A stretch of 23,496 nucleotides of DNA, taken from positions 1 through 23,496 of the forward strand of contig JAQGOE010000304.1 in the NCBI GenBank assembly GCA_028293725.1, read 5' to 3'. Both the position numbers and the translations under genes were made by a program. The DNA is from Gammaproteobacteria bacterium. Lineage in GTDB: Bacteria > Pseudomonadota > Gammaproteobacteria > Steroidobacterales > Steroidobacteraceae. This document shows positions 1 to 8,130 of this stretch, in pieces (position 1 is the stretch's first letter; each line of letters starts with the position of its first letter). The notes below the pieces were generated by a model. That model was not told the DNA's origin. It worked only from the letters and a program-made list of their open reading frames with translations, and searched no databases.

Positions 1-475
1 CGGTGAAATTCTTATCACGGTTGTTGACCGCTTTGAACTTGCTGCCATCGATCGCAACTATCGCCTCCGAGAACAGATCGAGGCTGCGGCATAGCGTGAT
101 GAATTCGCGGCAGACTCCGCGGATCGCCTGGCCGTTGTCCTTGCGGAAGTCCGCGATCGTTTTGAAGTCGGGCGTCAGTCTGCCGGTCAGCCATATCAGC
201 TCGAGATTGCGCTGCGCTTCGCGCTCGAGACGGCGGCTGGACTGAATCCGATTGAGATAGCCGTAGATATAGATTTTCAGCAGCGTTGAGGGATGGTAAG
301 CCGGGCGACCGGTGGCTTCGGGCATGGTGCCGTCGAAGCCCAGCGCCCTCAAATCCAGTTCCTCGACAAAGGCCTCAATTGCCCTGGCCGGATTGTCCTC
401 GGATATGTAATCCTCCAGGCACTCGGGAAACAGAGTGCTCTGGGATCGATCCTCGCCCTGGATAAATCGCTTCAT
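1..475 (-). CDS. IS1182-family transposase, N-terminal part (runs off the window)
   Basis: The minus strand is open from an ATG at 475 to the window edge, giving 158 residues with no stop. The protein begins MKRFIQGEDRSQSTLFPECL, contains GRPAYHPSTLLKIYIYGYLN, and ends in AIDGSKFKAVNNRDKNFT. This is the standard layout of IS1182/IS5-superfamily DDE transposases: an N-terminal DUF772-type domain and then the first catalytic Asp in the IDGSKF motif. The enzyme would cut and join the ends of its own insertion sequence. The rest of the catalytic domain lies outside the window, so whether the copy is intact cannot be judged. I did not find a clear terminal inverted repeat upstream; the IS end should lie between 476 and about 600. 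Confidence 0.9.
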   Translation of the reverse strand, partial: MKRFIQGEDRSQSTLFPECLEDYISEDNPARAIEAFVEELDLRALGFDGTMPEATGRPAYHPSTLLKIYIYGYLNRIQSSRRLEREAQRNLELIWLTGRLTPDFKTIADFRKDNGQAIRGVCREFITLCRSLDLFSEAIVAIDGSKFKAVNNRDKNFT

Positions 476-653
476 CGGCGGCCCCAGATAATCCGGCGCA
501 GCGAGTGTGCGCGCTTTATTTTACACCGTGTTTTTGGGCGGTCTCAAGATCTCAAGCTATAGCAGACGCCAGTATCAACGATGAGAGACACCATCCAGAT
601 GATTCACTGTGAAATGAAGAATACGCCGTTCAATTGCCGCGCGACGCGCATGT

Positions 654-1157
654 TTGGTTAGGGCCGTGGCCGCGGAAACCGTCAGTGTCCGAGTACCCGA
701 GCCGCACTTCACCCTGTTTAACGCACAACGTGACGGGATGCCGGAAGTGATAGTGGTCAATGACGCCTTACTGGCATTCCCCCACCATGAGCTATTCCCA
801 TGGCACCTGCGCGTCCGGCTTGAGGTCATTGAGCTAGTCGAGAATGGGATGCCGAGCCCGACTGAAAGCGAGCTCCTCTTCGAGATCGGTGATGCTATCG
901 AAATAGCTGTTCTAAACGGCCGGACGCAGTTGGGAGCTAAAAACGCCCTGTTCTTGGCCCGCAGTACCTGGAACGAAATGCGGGAACTACTGTTCCAGGT
1001 TCACGATCCGGAAATCGCAAACAGTGCGCTACAAGAACTCCTCGAATCCAGACACTGGCATCGACCGTGGGAGTACAGGATGCAGGAAGATCCGCAATGG
1101 AAAGAAGCTGCATACGTGTTTGCGCTCTTTCCGATAGCCCGTGGGAGTGACGCCTGA
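654..1157 (+). CDS. DUF695 domain protein
   Basis: A cytoplasmic protein of about 165 aa with no signal peptide or membrane segment. The order of conserved blocks matches DUF695: an FPHHELFPW block, then NGMPSPTESELLFEIGD, then LARSTWNEMRELLFQVHDPE, ending in a charged RPWEYRMQEDPQWKEAAYV block. The biochemical function of DUF695 is unknown; these proteins are common in accessory regions. The 5' end is uncertain. The frame opens at a TTG (654), a GTG at 666 is an alternative, and neither has a strong ribosome-binding site. It faces away from the neighbouring transposase and stands alone. The stop is followed by about 200 bp in which I see no gene. Confidence 0.75.
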   Translation: MVRAVAAETVSVRVPEPHFTLFNAQRDGMPEVIVVNDALLAFPHHELFPWHLRVRLEVIELVENGMPSPTESELLFEIGDAIEIAVLNGRTQLGAKNALFLARSTWNEMRELLFQVHDPEIANSALQELLESRHWHRPWEYRMQEDPQWKEAAYVFALFPIARGSDA

Positions 1158-1360
1158 CCGGCTGCCGGATTAGCAGCGCCTGTAGCCTAATGCGGGTCAA
1201 TCAAGCCGAACTCTCGTTTTCACACAGCCTCGACCCATAGCTGCCGTTGGTGAGTGGCCGCTTCTAGTCAACTAAATCGCAAATATCAGAAATGGGCATT
1301 GCGCCGGCCCGGGATAAAATATTCAATCGCTTAACGTCGAGCGAAATACTGCGACGGATG

Positions 1361-2386
1361 TTATTTGAATTGCACCGGTGTGGTGAAGCTATCGTCCGCA
1401 TATAACGCAAGTGGCAATTTTAGAATGCCAACATCAGTCAAGACCGTCATGGCCGCGACGGGTGGCCCGGCGTGAGAGGCCGCAAGTGCAAAGCAAGCAT
1501 GTTTTGGCGCGGGAGTTAACCCACGTAGATGCATTAACACCTTGTCGCTCGCGATATTGATGCCGTTAACAATGATTTGGCTTTTAGCGTCAACATAGAT
1601 CCGTACTCCATCGATGGGGCACGTATGGCGCCTGTTGCCTTGTGTAGAGACGGCGGCCGTTACCGAGCGGTTTTCCGCCGCAAGGTCGTGATATCGAAGC
1701 GTAACGGAGGTAGTAAACGGGAACAGGTTTACCCGCGGTTCATTGTATATCTGGCCAACCGGAATGTTCTCGATCAACTCGTTGGCAACGGTGCCGGGAT
1801 ACAGTACAAAATATGTAAGCGATGTACAGAGCATTTTACCTGTTTCGCCTTCACGTGGACTGGGATCCAGGCCGCACCAGAGGTCAGCTTCTTGAACTGG
1901 TGACTGGTCGTAGGTATTTCCGTAAGGGGTGGTATCGAAATTTAAGTTGGTGCGCTCCTGATTGAAACTCGAAACAGAATCCCACGTCGGCGATAGCGTA
2001 GCCAGAGAAGAGAATGTCCAGTGACAACGCCCTGGTATAAAGCGGTCTATGAAAAACTCACCACGGTAGCCGCTACCGTCCCACTTGAAGTTGATGGGCA
2101 CTGTCGTCCCAGGCCTTTCATGCATGATGGCGTCAGGGCGCGCGTCCACGTCGGGTCCGCAATATTCGCCCCCGCCGCCGAACAATCCCAACCAAGAACC
2201 AATACGGTAGTCAGCGCCAACGCGAACCTTCAGGCTAGGTGCGGCACTCACGTAGAGTTGCACGCGCTGAACCGGGTGCGGATTGAGTTGCGGGGGATCC
2301 ACCGCGTGGTCATTTATCTTCGTGCAGCCTGACACAGCGATGGACACCACGAGTGGCAACAAAACCAGTGAGTCATTGCATCTCAT
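1361..2386 (-). CDS. Predicted lipoprotein, unknown family
   Basis: A 341-aa protein with an N-terminal lipoprotein signal: a short charged start, a hydrophobic stretch (LVLLPLVVSIAVSGC) and a VSGC lipobox with Cys21 as the lipidation site. It would be anchored to a membrane facing the periplasm. The mature part is rich in beta-forming residues, Gly and paired Cys, which suggests a secreted beta fold. I do not recognise the family. It is the last member of a same-strand run that starts with mobC and the relaxase about 1.8 kb upstream, separated from them by a decayed ORF. It may therefore be co-transcribed with the mobilisation genes, but no transfer function can be inferred from its sequence. 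Confidence 0.75.
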   Translation of the reverse strand: MRCNDSLVLLPLVVSIAVSGCTKINDHAVDPPQLNPHPVQRVQLYVSAAPSLKVRVGADYRIGSWLGLFGGGGEYCGPDVDARPDAIMHERPGTTVPINFKWDGSGYRGEFFIDRFIPGRCHWTFSSLATLSPTWDSVSSFNQERTNLNFDTTPYGNTYDQSPVQEADLWCGLDPSPREGETGKMLCTSLTYFVLYPGTVANELIENIPVGQIYNEPRVNLFPFTTSVTLRYHDLAAENRSVTAAVSTQGNRRHTCPIDGVRIYVDAKSQIIVNGINIASDKVLMHLRGLTPAPKHACFALAASHAGPPVAAMTVLTDVGILKLPLALYADDSFTTPVQFK

Positions 2387-2492
2387 ACAACGTCAATTTA
2401 ACACGTATCCCATGGGCGCAACTGTGAAGGAACCCGACTAGGGGCCCCACGGCCAGACTTTCGTTGGACGACTCCCGCATCTCGGCTCCACG

Positions 2493-2777
2493 GAATTCAA
2501 GTCCGGATGAGTCGGCCGCCGGATGATCTAAGCGCCACGAGATCGAGACTGGGATCGACATTCGGCCCTGCAATGACGTATGTGCCTGGTGAATCTCCGC
2601 TTCGAGCAAGGCTGGTGAGCACCTCGACGGTCCATTGGCCGTCTGCGGACACTCACGTCGGTCTCGAACATTACCGGCCACGATCGAAAATCGCACGTGG
2701 CGCCTCGACAAACCAGGGCAAGCTCGCGAATTTTCCATAAGCGTCGTACCGTTGACCCCATTTTCGCAGACCATATA
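2493..2777 (-). pseudogene. Decayed ORF between relaxase and lipoprotein gene
   Basis: No single frame gives a convincing gene here, but one minus-strand frame reads as normal protein on both sides of a broken spot: WGQRYDAYGKFASLPWFVEA upstream, and GQWTVEVLTSLARSGDSPG then TYVIAGPNVDPSLDLVAL downstream. Two stops lie between them (around 2645-2675), while another frame carries WPVMFETDVSV across exactly that gap. This suggests a pair of compensating frameshifts in a former gene for a beta-rich protein. A longer continuous ORF on the same strand (2373-2774) reads less like protein. The original function is unknown. It sits just downstream of the relaxase gene. Confidence 0.35.
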
Positions 2778-2785
2778 GATCGTAT

Positions 2786-3643
2786 CTACCTCATTCTTTC
2801 GTTTGTTCGTGGATCGCGGTGACGTGCACTGGACCGAACTTGATCACTTACGATCTCGGCGTCCGTCCTCACGCTCGGCATTTGTGCGAGGAATCGGTCG
2901 ACATGGTTGGCGAGGTTGGGATACCCGTCAGCTCTAAGGCGTTCGCTTACTGCACGCCATCCGTCGACCACGTACCCTCGTGTTCGGACGAGCGCCTCCT
3001 TGCTTGCGGCGGCAGTGTCAGCTCGGCGCATCCGATCTCGGACATAAGATGACTCACCTCGCTCAGCGGCACGGTAGATCCCGTCAGGCTTCGGCGTCTT
3101 GTTTTGTCCACGAACAGCACGTTCGGTAGCAATCACGTGGACATGGGGATGCGGTTCGTCCGTATGAAGTATCAGGGCGTGTCGATGATCAGACCCAAAC
3201 TGCATTCGTGCCAGCTTTCGTACTGCCTCCAAAAGGAGTGGCGGCGGCGTCCCCGGTGGCATTGAGAAAATGAGATTGTGAACGAGTTTAGGAGGTTTGC
3301 GCGGCACTCGGATTGAACGCTGCGTGTACCGCGCCCGAGCTTCAAGATCGAGGTTCCAATCGCGAACCAGGTCGGACTCAAACCCTTTCATGCCCAACCT
3401 ATCGCCGGTGTCAGACTCCAGTCCGAGCTTTCCACCCCGGCCCACGTACCGAACACTCTGTTCGACTCCAGCGAGAGTGCGCGCGCCGCCGGACACTTTG
3501 ATCACAACCTCTGGTGCTCGTCGCACTGTTCTTTCTATGTATTCTCGCTGAGATCGGGATAGCGATCTCGGCCCAGCGCGACCGTAACTCACGACGTCAA
3601 GCAACGGCCTCTCGAGACGGAGATCAACTGTGCGCTTTGTCAT
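2786..3643 (-). CDS. Relaxase / mobilisation nuclease (VirD2-like, MOBP type)
   Basis: A 285-aa protein with the relaxase (PF03432-type) signature. Motif I is around VRYVGRGGKLGLESDTG, where Tyr66 is the likely nicking tyrosine. Motif III is HTDEPHPHVHV (His160, His165, His167 and His169), the metal-binding histidine cluster. Relaxases of this family nick oriT, stay covalently bound to the 5' end and lead the strand through a conjugation channel. The protein is short: most relatives carry an additional C-terminal domain. Its start lies inside the 3' end of mobC (20-bp overlap), so the two are probably translationally coupled. No coupling protein or mating-pair genes are visible, so the element would need a helper to move. 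Confidence is high for the family and moderate for activity. Confidence 0.9.
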   Translation of the reverse strand: MTKRTVDLRLERPLLDVVSYGRAGPRSLSRSQREYIERTVRRAPEVVIKVSGGARTLAGVEQSVRYVGRGGKLGLESDTGDRLGMKGFESDLVRDWNLDLEARARYTQRSIRVPRKPPKLVHNLIFSMPPGTPPPLLLEAVRKLARMQFGSDHRHALILHTDEPHPHVHVIATERAVRGQNKTPKPDGIYRAAERGESSYVRDRMRRADTAAASKEALVRTRGYVVDGWRAVSERLRADGYPNLANHVDRFLAQMPSVRTDAEIVSDQVRSSARHRDPRTNERMR

Positions 3644-4193
3644 GCCCGATCACCCAGCTCTGAATGTTTCGCTCAATGACCCCTTTAAACGCGTCTCTGA
3701 GCCCGGTACATGCCCGCAAGATCGCATGCAAGTCAGCTTTACTGGGGCCGTCCGGTCGCTCGCCAGCGTTTACCGAGCGCGCGATTTGATTAAGGTTTCG
3801 TCCGATTGCGCTCACTTGGCCGATAGCCTGCTGCAACGTCTTGAGCTCGTTGTCGGGAATGGGCGCAAGGTTTCGGAGGTGGGAACGCACCAGAAAGGAG
3901 ATGTAAGTTGCGGACGGAATTCCCCTACTTCGAGCGCGCTCTCGCAACAGGAGTAGATCATCGACCGCCAATCGGACGGACAATCGTCCGCTGGCCGGTA
4001 CCTGTTCCAACGGTGGCAAGGTTGCATTGCGGACCTTATTGCCGCCGATTAGCGCCTCGATGACGCGCTTTAGAAGCGCTGACTCGGACACCCCCTGCCC
4101 CCGCGCAAGCTCGGTGAAGCGCTCCTTTGCCTCACGTGAGACCCAAGTCTTCAAATGTTTGTTGTCACTCATCGTGTGATGAGTTTGGTCCAT
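3624..4193 (-). CDS. mobC: MobC-like relaxosome accessory protein
   Basis: A 189-aa basic protein. Residues 12-50 resemble a ribbon-helix-helix DNA-binding segment (KTWVSREAKERFTELARGQG), and a second such region lies at about 70-105. The C-terminal half has the MobC hallmark IGRNLNQIARSVNAG (residues 130-144). MobC-type proteins bind oriT, open the DNA and help the relaxase nick it. The gene overlaps the relaxase start by 20 bp in the usual mobC-relaxase order. The start is either ATG 4193 or a second in-frame ATG at 4172; neither has a clear Shine-Dalgarno sequence. The sequence upstream is a candidate oriT. Confidence 0.88.
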   Translation of the reverse strand: MDQTHHTMSDNKHLKTWVSREAKERFTELARGQGVSESALLKRVIEALIGGNKVRNATLPPLEQVPASGRLSVRLAVDDLLLLRERARSRGIPSATYISFLVRSHLRNLAPIPDNELKTLQQAIGQVSAIGRNLNQIARSVNAGERPDGPSKADLHAILRACTGLRDAFKGVIERNIQSWVIGHDKAHS

Positions 4194-4735
4194 GTTGCTG
4201 CCGTTCGGCTATCCTACGATCTGGCCCACAAATGCATCACCCGCCTGGCTGGTGTCGGTAATCCTAGTTTCCTAGATTCTGCTCCGAGTTCTTAGACTCG
4301 TGCCGAGTTGAGGGGGACTGGTGGCGATGCCTCCCGGCGCAGTGAGAGTATCGGCAGCGGGACGCCTTCACGGGTATCGGTGTTCCTCAGCTATGCATCT
4401 GTGTACCTTGATCGAAGGGCTGATACTTTCACGGCTCGAGGGTAAACAGGCCAGGCTGGTGTTCGGGGACGACCGCCGGCTATGGCCGACGCCCGGCCAG
4501 CACCGGACATTCACAGCGTGAAACTACTCCCCGGGTTCCGGACGTTGGCATGGAAGTACCTGCGCTTGGAACCACCGGATCAACATCATGTAATCGCGGA
4601 CCAGGAGCGGCTCCGGGCTGGAAGGACAGTCTGTAAGTATTTTGTTAATCATGTCCGGGAGTGCGCGCGCGCCGTGCGGTAAGCTGCTAATCAACGCTCA
4701 CTTATTTGACCTCTCGCCTGGGATGCCTCGCTGAT
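4194..4735. other. Non-coding stretch upstream of mobC; candidate oriT region
   Basis: I find no convincing gene in these 540 bases; the two short plus-strand frames (4321-4521 and 4482-4682) match nothing I know. Close to mobC there are two TCCTAG direct repeats (4263-4268 and 4271-4276), a small inverted repeat CGAGT/ACTCG (4286-4290 and 4297-4301) and two CCGAGTT direct repeats (4285-4291 and 4304-4310). In mobilisable elements oriT usually lies directly upstream of mobC and carries such short repeats beside the nick site. Calling this oriT is inference from position and repeats only; I do not recognise a nick-site consensus. Confidence 0.35.
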
Positions 4736-5749
4736 ATGGCCGCCAGATGCATTCGTTCATTACTTGGCGTTGCGCTAGCCCTGACTTGCAGCAACGTACA
4801 TGCTTCCGTGGCAGATCAGATGCTGGCGGAGGCCATCCGGGATGGAAGCCTTGAGGGAGTGACAAGCGCCGCTCGTCAAGGCGCCAACGTAAACGCGGAT
4901 ACCAGTTCTGCTGAATCCGTGGCCCCGCCTTTGATATTCGCCATTCTGAGAAACAGACCAGAGATAATTAGGGCTTTGATCGACGCGGGTGCCGACCCCA
5001 ATGATCCGCACCACTTCGATTATCCGCTCGTGACCGCAGTGAACGCTGACACGCGCGTACTGGAACTCGTTCTCGGCGCAAAGCTGAAAAACATCAACGC
5101 TCATACCGCCACAGGCGACACTGCGTTGGAGCACGCTGCTAGGTGCAAGGTGTACATATATGCGAACCTGCTAAAGAGTGGTGGTTTCCGGGGTCAGCCA
5201 CCGGACTGCGATCGAGATGCTCGCCTTTTGGTTGAGGCCGGAGCGGATCCGAACTTTGCCAGCCACAACGGCCAATCACCGCTCCATATCGCGGTCTCTT
5301 CAAACAACTTGAACATTGCGCGGGGACTGATAGATGCCGGGGCCAATATTGAAGCCGCAAATGGCTATGGCCGCACTCCATTGATGGTCGCACTCGAGCA
5401 ATATGACTTCGAGATGTACGCAAAGCGGAAGCGATTCGCGTTCCCAAATGGGAGCACCCTACCCATCGTCGAGTTCCTCCTACAGGCGAAAGCAAATCCA
5501 AATACTGTAGACGTACGCTCGTTCGAGGATGATCGAGATAGCCAAATACCCTACCCAGCCGGGTACACGCCGCTTACATTGGCCGCCAGGCACGGCTGGA
5601 CCACAGTCGTAAAGTTACTCTTGGACCACGGTGCCTCTGTCGAACTGACCCGCAGGGACGGCGCAACCGCTTTGGATCTCGCGAAAAAAAATGGCCATTC
5701 AAGAATTGTTGCGCTCCTGGAGCAGGCACCGAAAAAAGCCCGCGAGTAA
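4736..5749 (+). CDS. Secreted ankyrin-repeat protein
   Basis: The frame opens at a TTG (4706), but ATG 4736 is preferred because it places a normal signal peptide at the N-terminus: MAARCIRSLLGVALALTCSN, with cleavage expected after VHA. The mature protein of about 310 aa consists mainly of ankyrin repeats. Clear units include PPLIFAILRNRPEIIRALID followed by AGADPN, QSPLHIAVSSNNLNIARGLI followed by DAGANIEA, and YTPLTLAARHGWTTVVKLLL followed by DHGASVEL; weaker units lie between them. Ankyrin repeats bind proteins, so it is likely a periplasmic or exported binding protein. The partner is unknown. It stands alone, with no co-directional gene nearby. Confidence 0.85.
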   Translation: MAARCIRSLLGVALALTCSNVHASVADQMLAEAIRDGSLEGVTSAARQGANVNADTSSAESVAPPLIFAILRNRPEIIRALIDAGADPNDPHHFDYPLVTAVNADTRVLELVLGAKLKNINAHTATGDTALEHAARCKVYIYANLLKSGGFRGQPPDCDRDARLLVEAGADPNFASHNGQSPLHIAVSSNNLNIARGLIDAGANIEAANGYGRTPLMVALEQYDFEMYAKRKRFAFPNGSTLPIVEFLLQAKANPNTVDVRSFEDDRDSQIPYPAGYTPLTLAARHGWTTVVKLLLDHGASVELTRRDGATALDLAKKNGHSRIVALLEQAPKKARE

Positions 5750-6011
5750 GTTGTTCCAACCGATGTTCCAGCTGCGCTTCGCGCGTCTGAAGGGCCTAGT
5801 AGCGGAGGTGATCTGCCTGATAGCGGACAGTCACTGAGGACCACATGAGGTCAGCGATCACGCGTGTCGGTGAACACTGGATTGTCGTCGTTTCACCGCT
5901 CGGTATATGCTTCGGAGCTTCGTCGGTCTTATCTTACAGAGCGACGTTCCCCGCGTAGCCTTCGCCGGAGCACCCTGCATACGGAGATGACGCGCGAACT
6001 CCTTGCGCCAC
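5750..6011. other. Intergenic, no gene seen
   Basis: The stretch between the ankyrin gene and the convergent small exported-protein gene. A 79-aa minus-strand frame (5858-6097) overlaps the end of the latter gene and does not read like protein. I see no clear terminator hairpin followed by T residues. Confidence 0.4.
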
Positions 6012-6302
6012 TCACGGGCTTGTGTTGATTCTTTGGAGCACGTTAGGGTCGAACTCAAGTATGGGTACCGCCGGCAGACGACTTTCGCGCAGGCCAAAAG
6101 TGCTGACCGCTATCGTCGTAACTAATGAATTCATAATGGAGTGGAGCATCGGCTGCGTCGACTGAAAAAAGAGGGAAGGTTTGTCGTAGCGCGCCTCTTT
6201 ACACGGGTCTTCCTTGTCCGCGACCCCACCTAGTGCTGCAGCATTCGCCAGGCCAACTGCGAGCAAGTGGAGGAAGCAAAATCCAACAGCGCGACTCAAC
6301 AT
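6012..6302 (-). CDS. Small exported protein of unknown function
   Basis: The frame extends upstream to 6368, but the ATG at 6302 is preferred. It is preceded by AGGGGGAAC, a good ribosome-binding site, and it places a textbook signal peptide at the N-terminus (MLSRAVGFCFLHLLAVGLAN, cleavage near AAA). The product is 96 aa, with a mature part of about 73 aa ending in VPILEFDPNVLQRINTSP. I do not recognise a family. The C-terminal part has little low-complexity sequence and could be a small periplasmic factor or the remnant of a larger gene. It has no co-directional partner within 150 bp. Confidence 0.5.
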   Translation of the reverse strand: MLSRAVGFCFLHLLAVGLANAAALGGVADKEDPCKEARYDKPSLFFQSTQPMLHSIMNSLVTTIAVSTFGLRESRLPAVPILEFDPNVLQRINTSP

Positions 6303-6456
6303 GTTCCCCCTGCTACGGTTTTCAACATCACCGATGTCGTTCATCCATGTCCGTCGCGCAATGTTCACAACGCTCCTCCAGTCTTAAGAAAAGAGTCTGC
6401 CGCACTATTGTCGGATGGCAAACCAGATCCCGGTTCTGGTGCAGCTGCGACCAGCA

Positions 6457-6693
6457 TTAGGTGATCGGAATCCGGTTTTCGCACGAATGCCGTAACGGTT
6501 CAGTTATCTGAGTTAGTACCTTCTTTCCATCCCATTCCTTGTAAATGAGACGCGCACGTCGGATTGCGTCGACCGCGTGCTCGCGCCAGAACTCAATGAT
6601 CTCCAATTCACGTCTTTTGCGGGCTGCTGTGTATTGACTCACGTCCAGCATGAATGCCTCGTACGTCTTGCCCGGTCGAATGCTAACCGTCAC
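6457..6693 (-). CDS. Small protein of unknown function (78 aa)
   Basis: A GTG start at 6693 is supported by AGGAGTAGG directly upstream. The product begins MTVSIRPGKTYEAFMLDVSQ and is strongly charged and helical in the middle (AARKRRELEIIEFWREHAVD). It has no membrane segment or signal peptide. The GTG overlaps the TGA of the upstream hsdR fragment by four bases (GTGA), so the two reading frames look coupled. If the upstream fragment is only a relic, this gene may have been the gene downstream of hsdR in a former restriction locus. No family is recognised. Confidence 0.45.
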   Translation of the reverse strand: MTVSIRPGKTYEAFMLDVSQYTAARKRRELEIIEFWREHAVDAIRRARLIYKEWDGKKVLTQITEPLRHSCENRIPIT

Positions 6694-6893
6694 CCTACTC
6701 CTAACTCGGTGCACGAGACGGCTTTCTGCTTGGCATCGTTCCATGCCTGAAGGAACTGATCCAAGGATTCATACTTTTTTCGGACATTGATCCTAGTGTA
6801 GTCATGCAAGCTCTCGGTGATGAGTTTCCCATCTGGACCCAAATATTGTACTTGTTGTCGAAGTACTTGCGTAAGCCGGCCGATGACGGACAC
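6690..6893 (-). pseudogene. Fragment of a type I restriction enzyme R subunit (hsdR)
   Basis: The 67-aa frame contains VQYLGPDGKLITESLHDYTR and YESLDQFLQAWNDAKQKA. This corresponds to the segment of HsdR-type proteins that follows the helicase core (YLgpdGKlvTEsl.Dyt...sLdeFL..W..A). A complete HsdR is about 800-1000 aa, so more than 90% is missing. Its first residues (MSVIGRL) derive from the adjacent array of GACGGACAC-type repeats rather than from hsdR, so the fragment is cut at about position 6875 by that array. The 3' end also departs from the family after KQKA. No hsdM or hsdS is present nearby. It cannot make a working nuclease. Confidence 0.6.
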
Positions 6894-7050
6894 GATTACG
6901 AAGTGATGGCGGACACCATTCCGGCGCCATGACGGACACCGGTCCGGGCGGATGACGGACGATTTGGCGGGTCAGCGGAATGCTGGCCGCCATGTCCGGA
7001 ACGCTGTCCGGCATGCTCCGGAATGCGGTCGGTGAACACCGGGGACGACT
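6880..7050. repeat. Array of short ATGACGGACAC / TCCGG repeats, IS-end-like
   Basis: On the plus strand the motifs ATGACGGACAC, ATGGCGGACACC, ATGACGGACACCGG and ATGACGGACG occur in quick succession from 6882 to about 6962. Inverted versions follow, such as GCCATGTCCGGAA and CTGTCCGGCATG, up to about 7030. Repeated short binding sites of this type occur at the ends of IS21-family elements. No istA or istB gene is present, so if this is an IS21 end it is a solo remnant. It marks the point where the hsdR fragment is cut. Confidence 0.45.
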
Positions 7051-7354
7051 GGACGCAAGCCTTATCCACCGCCACCCTTCGCCCTTTTTTCCAGCGCAGA
7101 CTTCGATATTGGGGCTCGCCAACTCACTGGCAATTATCAATTTCTAAAATCAGAATCAGCGACGCTATCGCTGCGCCAGACCGGGCGACTTAAAAGTCCT
7201 GAATCAGCGAAAATCTCGCCGCCGTTGTCCAAAGGTGATCAGAGACCCTATTGGCTCGGTCTGCACTGATAAGAGGCAGCAACACTTCTAGGACCCATGA
7301 CCTCACCGACCGATCCAGCGCGGATCAGGTCGCGCAGACGCGGCCGCCTCGGCG
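7051..7354. other. Intergenic, no gene seen
   Basis: About 300 bases without a supportable gene. It contains two copies of GAATCAGCGA (about 7151 and 7201) and a short GACTT/AAGTC palindrome between them. Nothing else stands out. Confidence 0.35.
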
Positions 7355-7600
7355 TCAGGTCGATTCGGTGAAGTACGGATGCGTCGACTCTGCAGCCCGC
7401 CAGAGCAGCGACAGTACGAAGAACCGGAGCCGTTCATAGTCGAAATCGTTGGCGCAGTAGACGGATTCGCCTTGAATCTGGCGATGCTGGAAGAACGCCG
7501 CCTCGCATTGGATAAAGAAATCCGCCGCATACGCATCCGAGGGCCCGAACGCCTTCTCGCAGTCCGCGCACAATGGTTCCTGTTCGAAGTCGCGAAAATC
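7355..7600 (-). pseudogene. 3' fragment of an unknown gene (CADCEK...LLWRAAESTHPYF)
   Basis: The minus frame reads DFEQEPLCADCEKAFGPSDA, then AADFFIQCEAAFFQHRQIQG, then YERLRFFVLSLLWRAAESTH and a stop at 7355. It has the look of a conserved protein: a CxxC pair near the start and a hydrophobic LRFFVLSLLWRAA helix, as in uncharacterised proteins of about 250-300 aa with an N-terminal zinc-binding CxxC. Upstream the frame hits a TGA at about 7606, while another frame continues as NYSGSILR, which points to a frameshift plus loss of the 5' part. The function is unknown. Confidence 0.45.
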
Positions 7601-7694
7601 TCAGGATGCTTCCGCTGTAGTTGGACGCCAGCGCACGATCCGCGATGCCCAGGGAACCCAACGAAGTTGTGAGTGCGCCAGCAGGCGCACACGC

Positions 7695-7937
7695 CCTGCC
7701 GCTTTGGCTAGCGGGCCACTGGCCCAACTGCTTGCTCCAAGCGCATGGATCGTCTCCATTACCGAAGCAAACACGAGTGTCTTCATATTCCTACCCTCCT
7801 TCGCGGTTCGAGATTCCGCGCATGTCGTTGCCAGCATCGCTACGAACTTAACGACCACCAACGAAAACAGGGCAAGGAGCAAGACAACCACTGTGGGAGT
7901 TGCACCCACACCGCTAACCGCTAGCCAAAGCGGCAGG
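7695..7937. repeat. 243-bp segment bounded by a perfect 20-bp inverted repeat
   Basis: CCTGCCGCTTTGGCTAGCGG at 7695-7714 is repeated exactly in inverted orientation at 7918-7937 (CCGCTAGCCAAAGCGGCAGG). The match stops at both ends on both sides. The 203 bp between the arms read on the minus strand as a hydrophobic stretch (VVVLLLALFSLVVVKFVAML), followed by an AAGGAGG site and an ATG at 7788 (MKTLVFASVMETIHALG). The flanking four bases do not form a target-site duplication. It could be a MITE-like element, an invertible segment or a local inverted duplication. Confidence 0.55.
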
Positions 7938-8130
7938 ACCGTCCGACAGGATACACCCACGCGACGGGAGGATTTCACGAGTCTATGGCAATTCGCGCAG
8001 TGTCGGCGGATCTGAGATCTAATCGAAGTCCGTTCCTTGGTCCCGCGACCATCAAGGAAAGGGTGGACTTTGCTCTCCCCCTGCTGACGCTCACCCCAAT
8101 CGCCCCCCAACCCACGCGGGTTGGATCGCT
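7938..8130. other. Intergenic, no gene seen
   Basis: No reading frame in this stretch reads convincingly as protein. A long minus-strand frame (7601-8197) spans it but has the composition of an antisense shadow except for the hydrophobic segment described under the inverted repeat. Confidence 0.3.

Noticed and set aside
2373..2774. Continuous 133-aa minus-strand ORF between relaxase and lipoprotein gene
   Set aside because: Its spacing suits an operon, but its composition is unlike protein and a different frame of the same strand reads much better; I kept the region as a decayed ORF.
4321..4682. Two short plus-strand ORFs (66 aa each)
   Set aside because: Neither has a ribosome-binding site, a recognisable motif or a co-directional partner.
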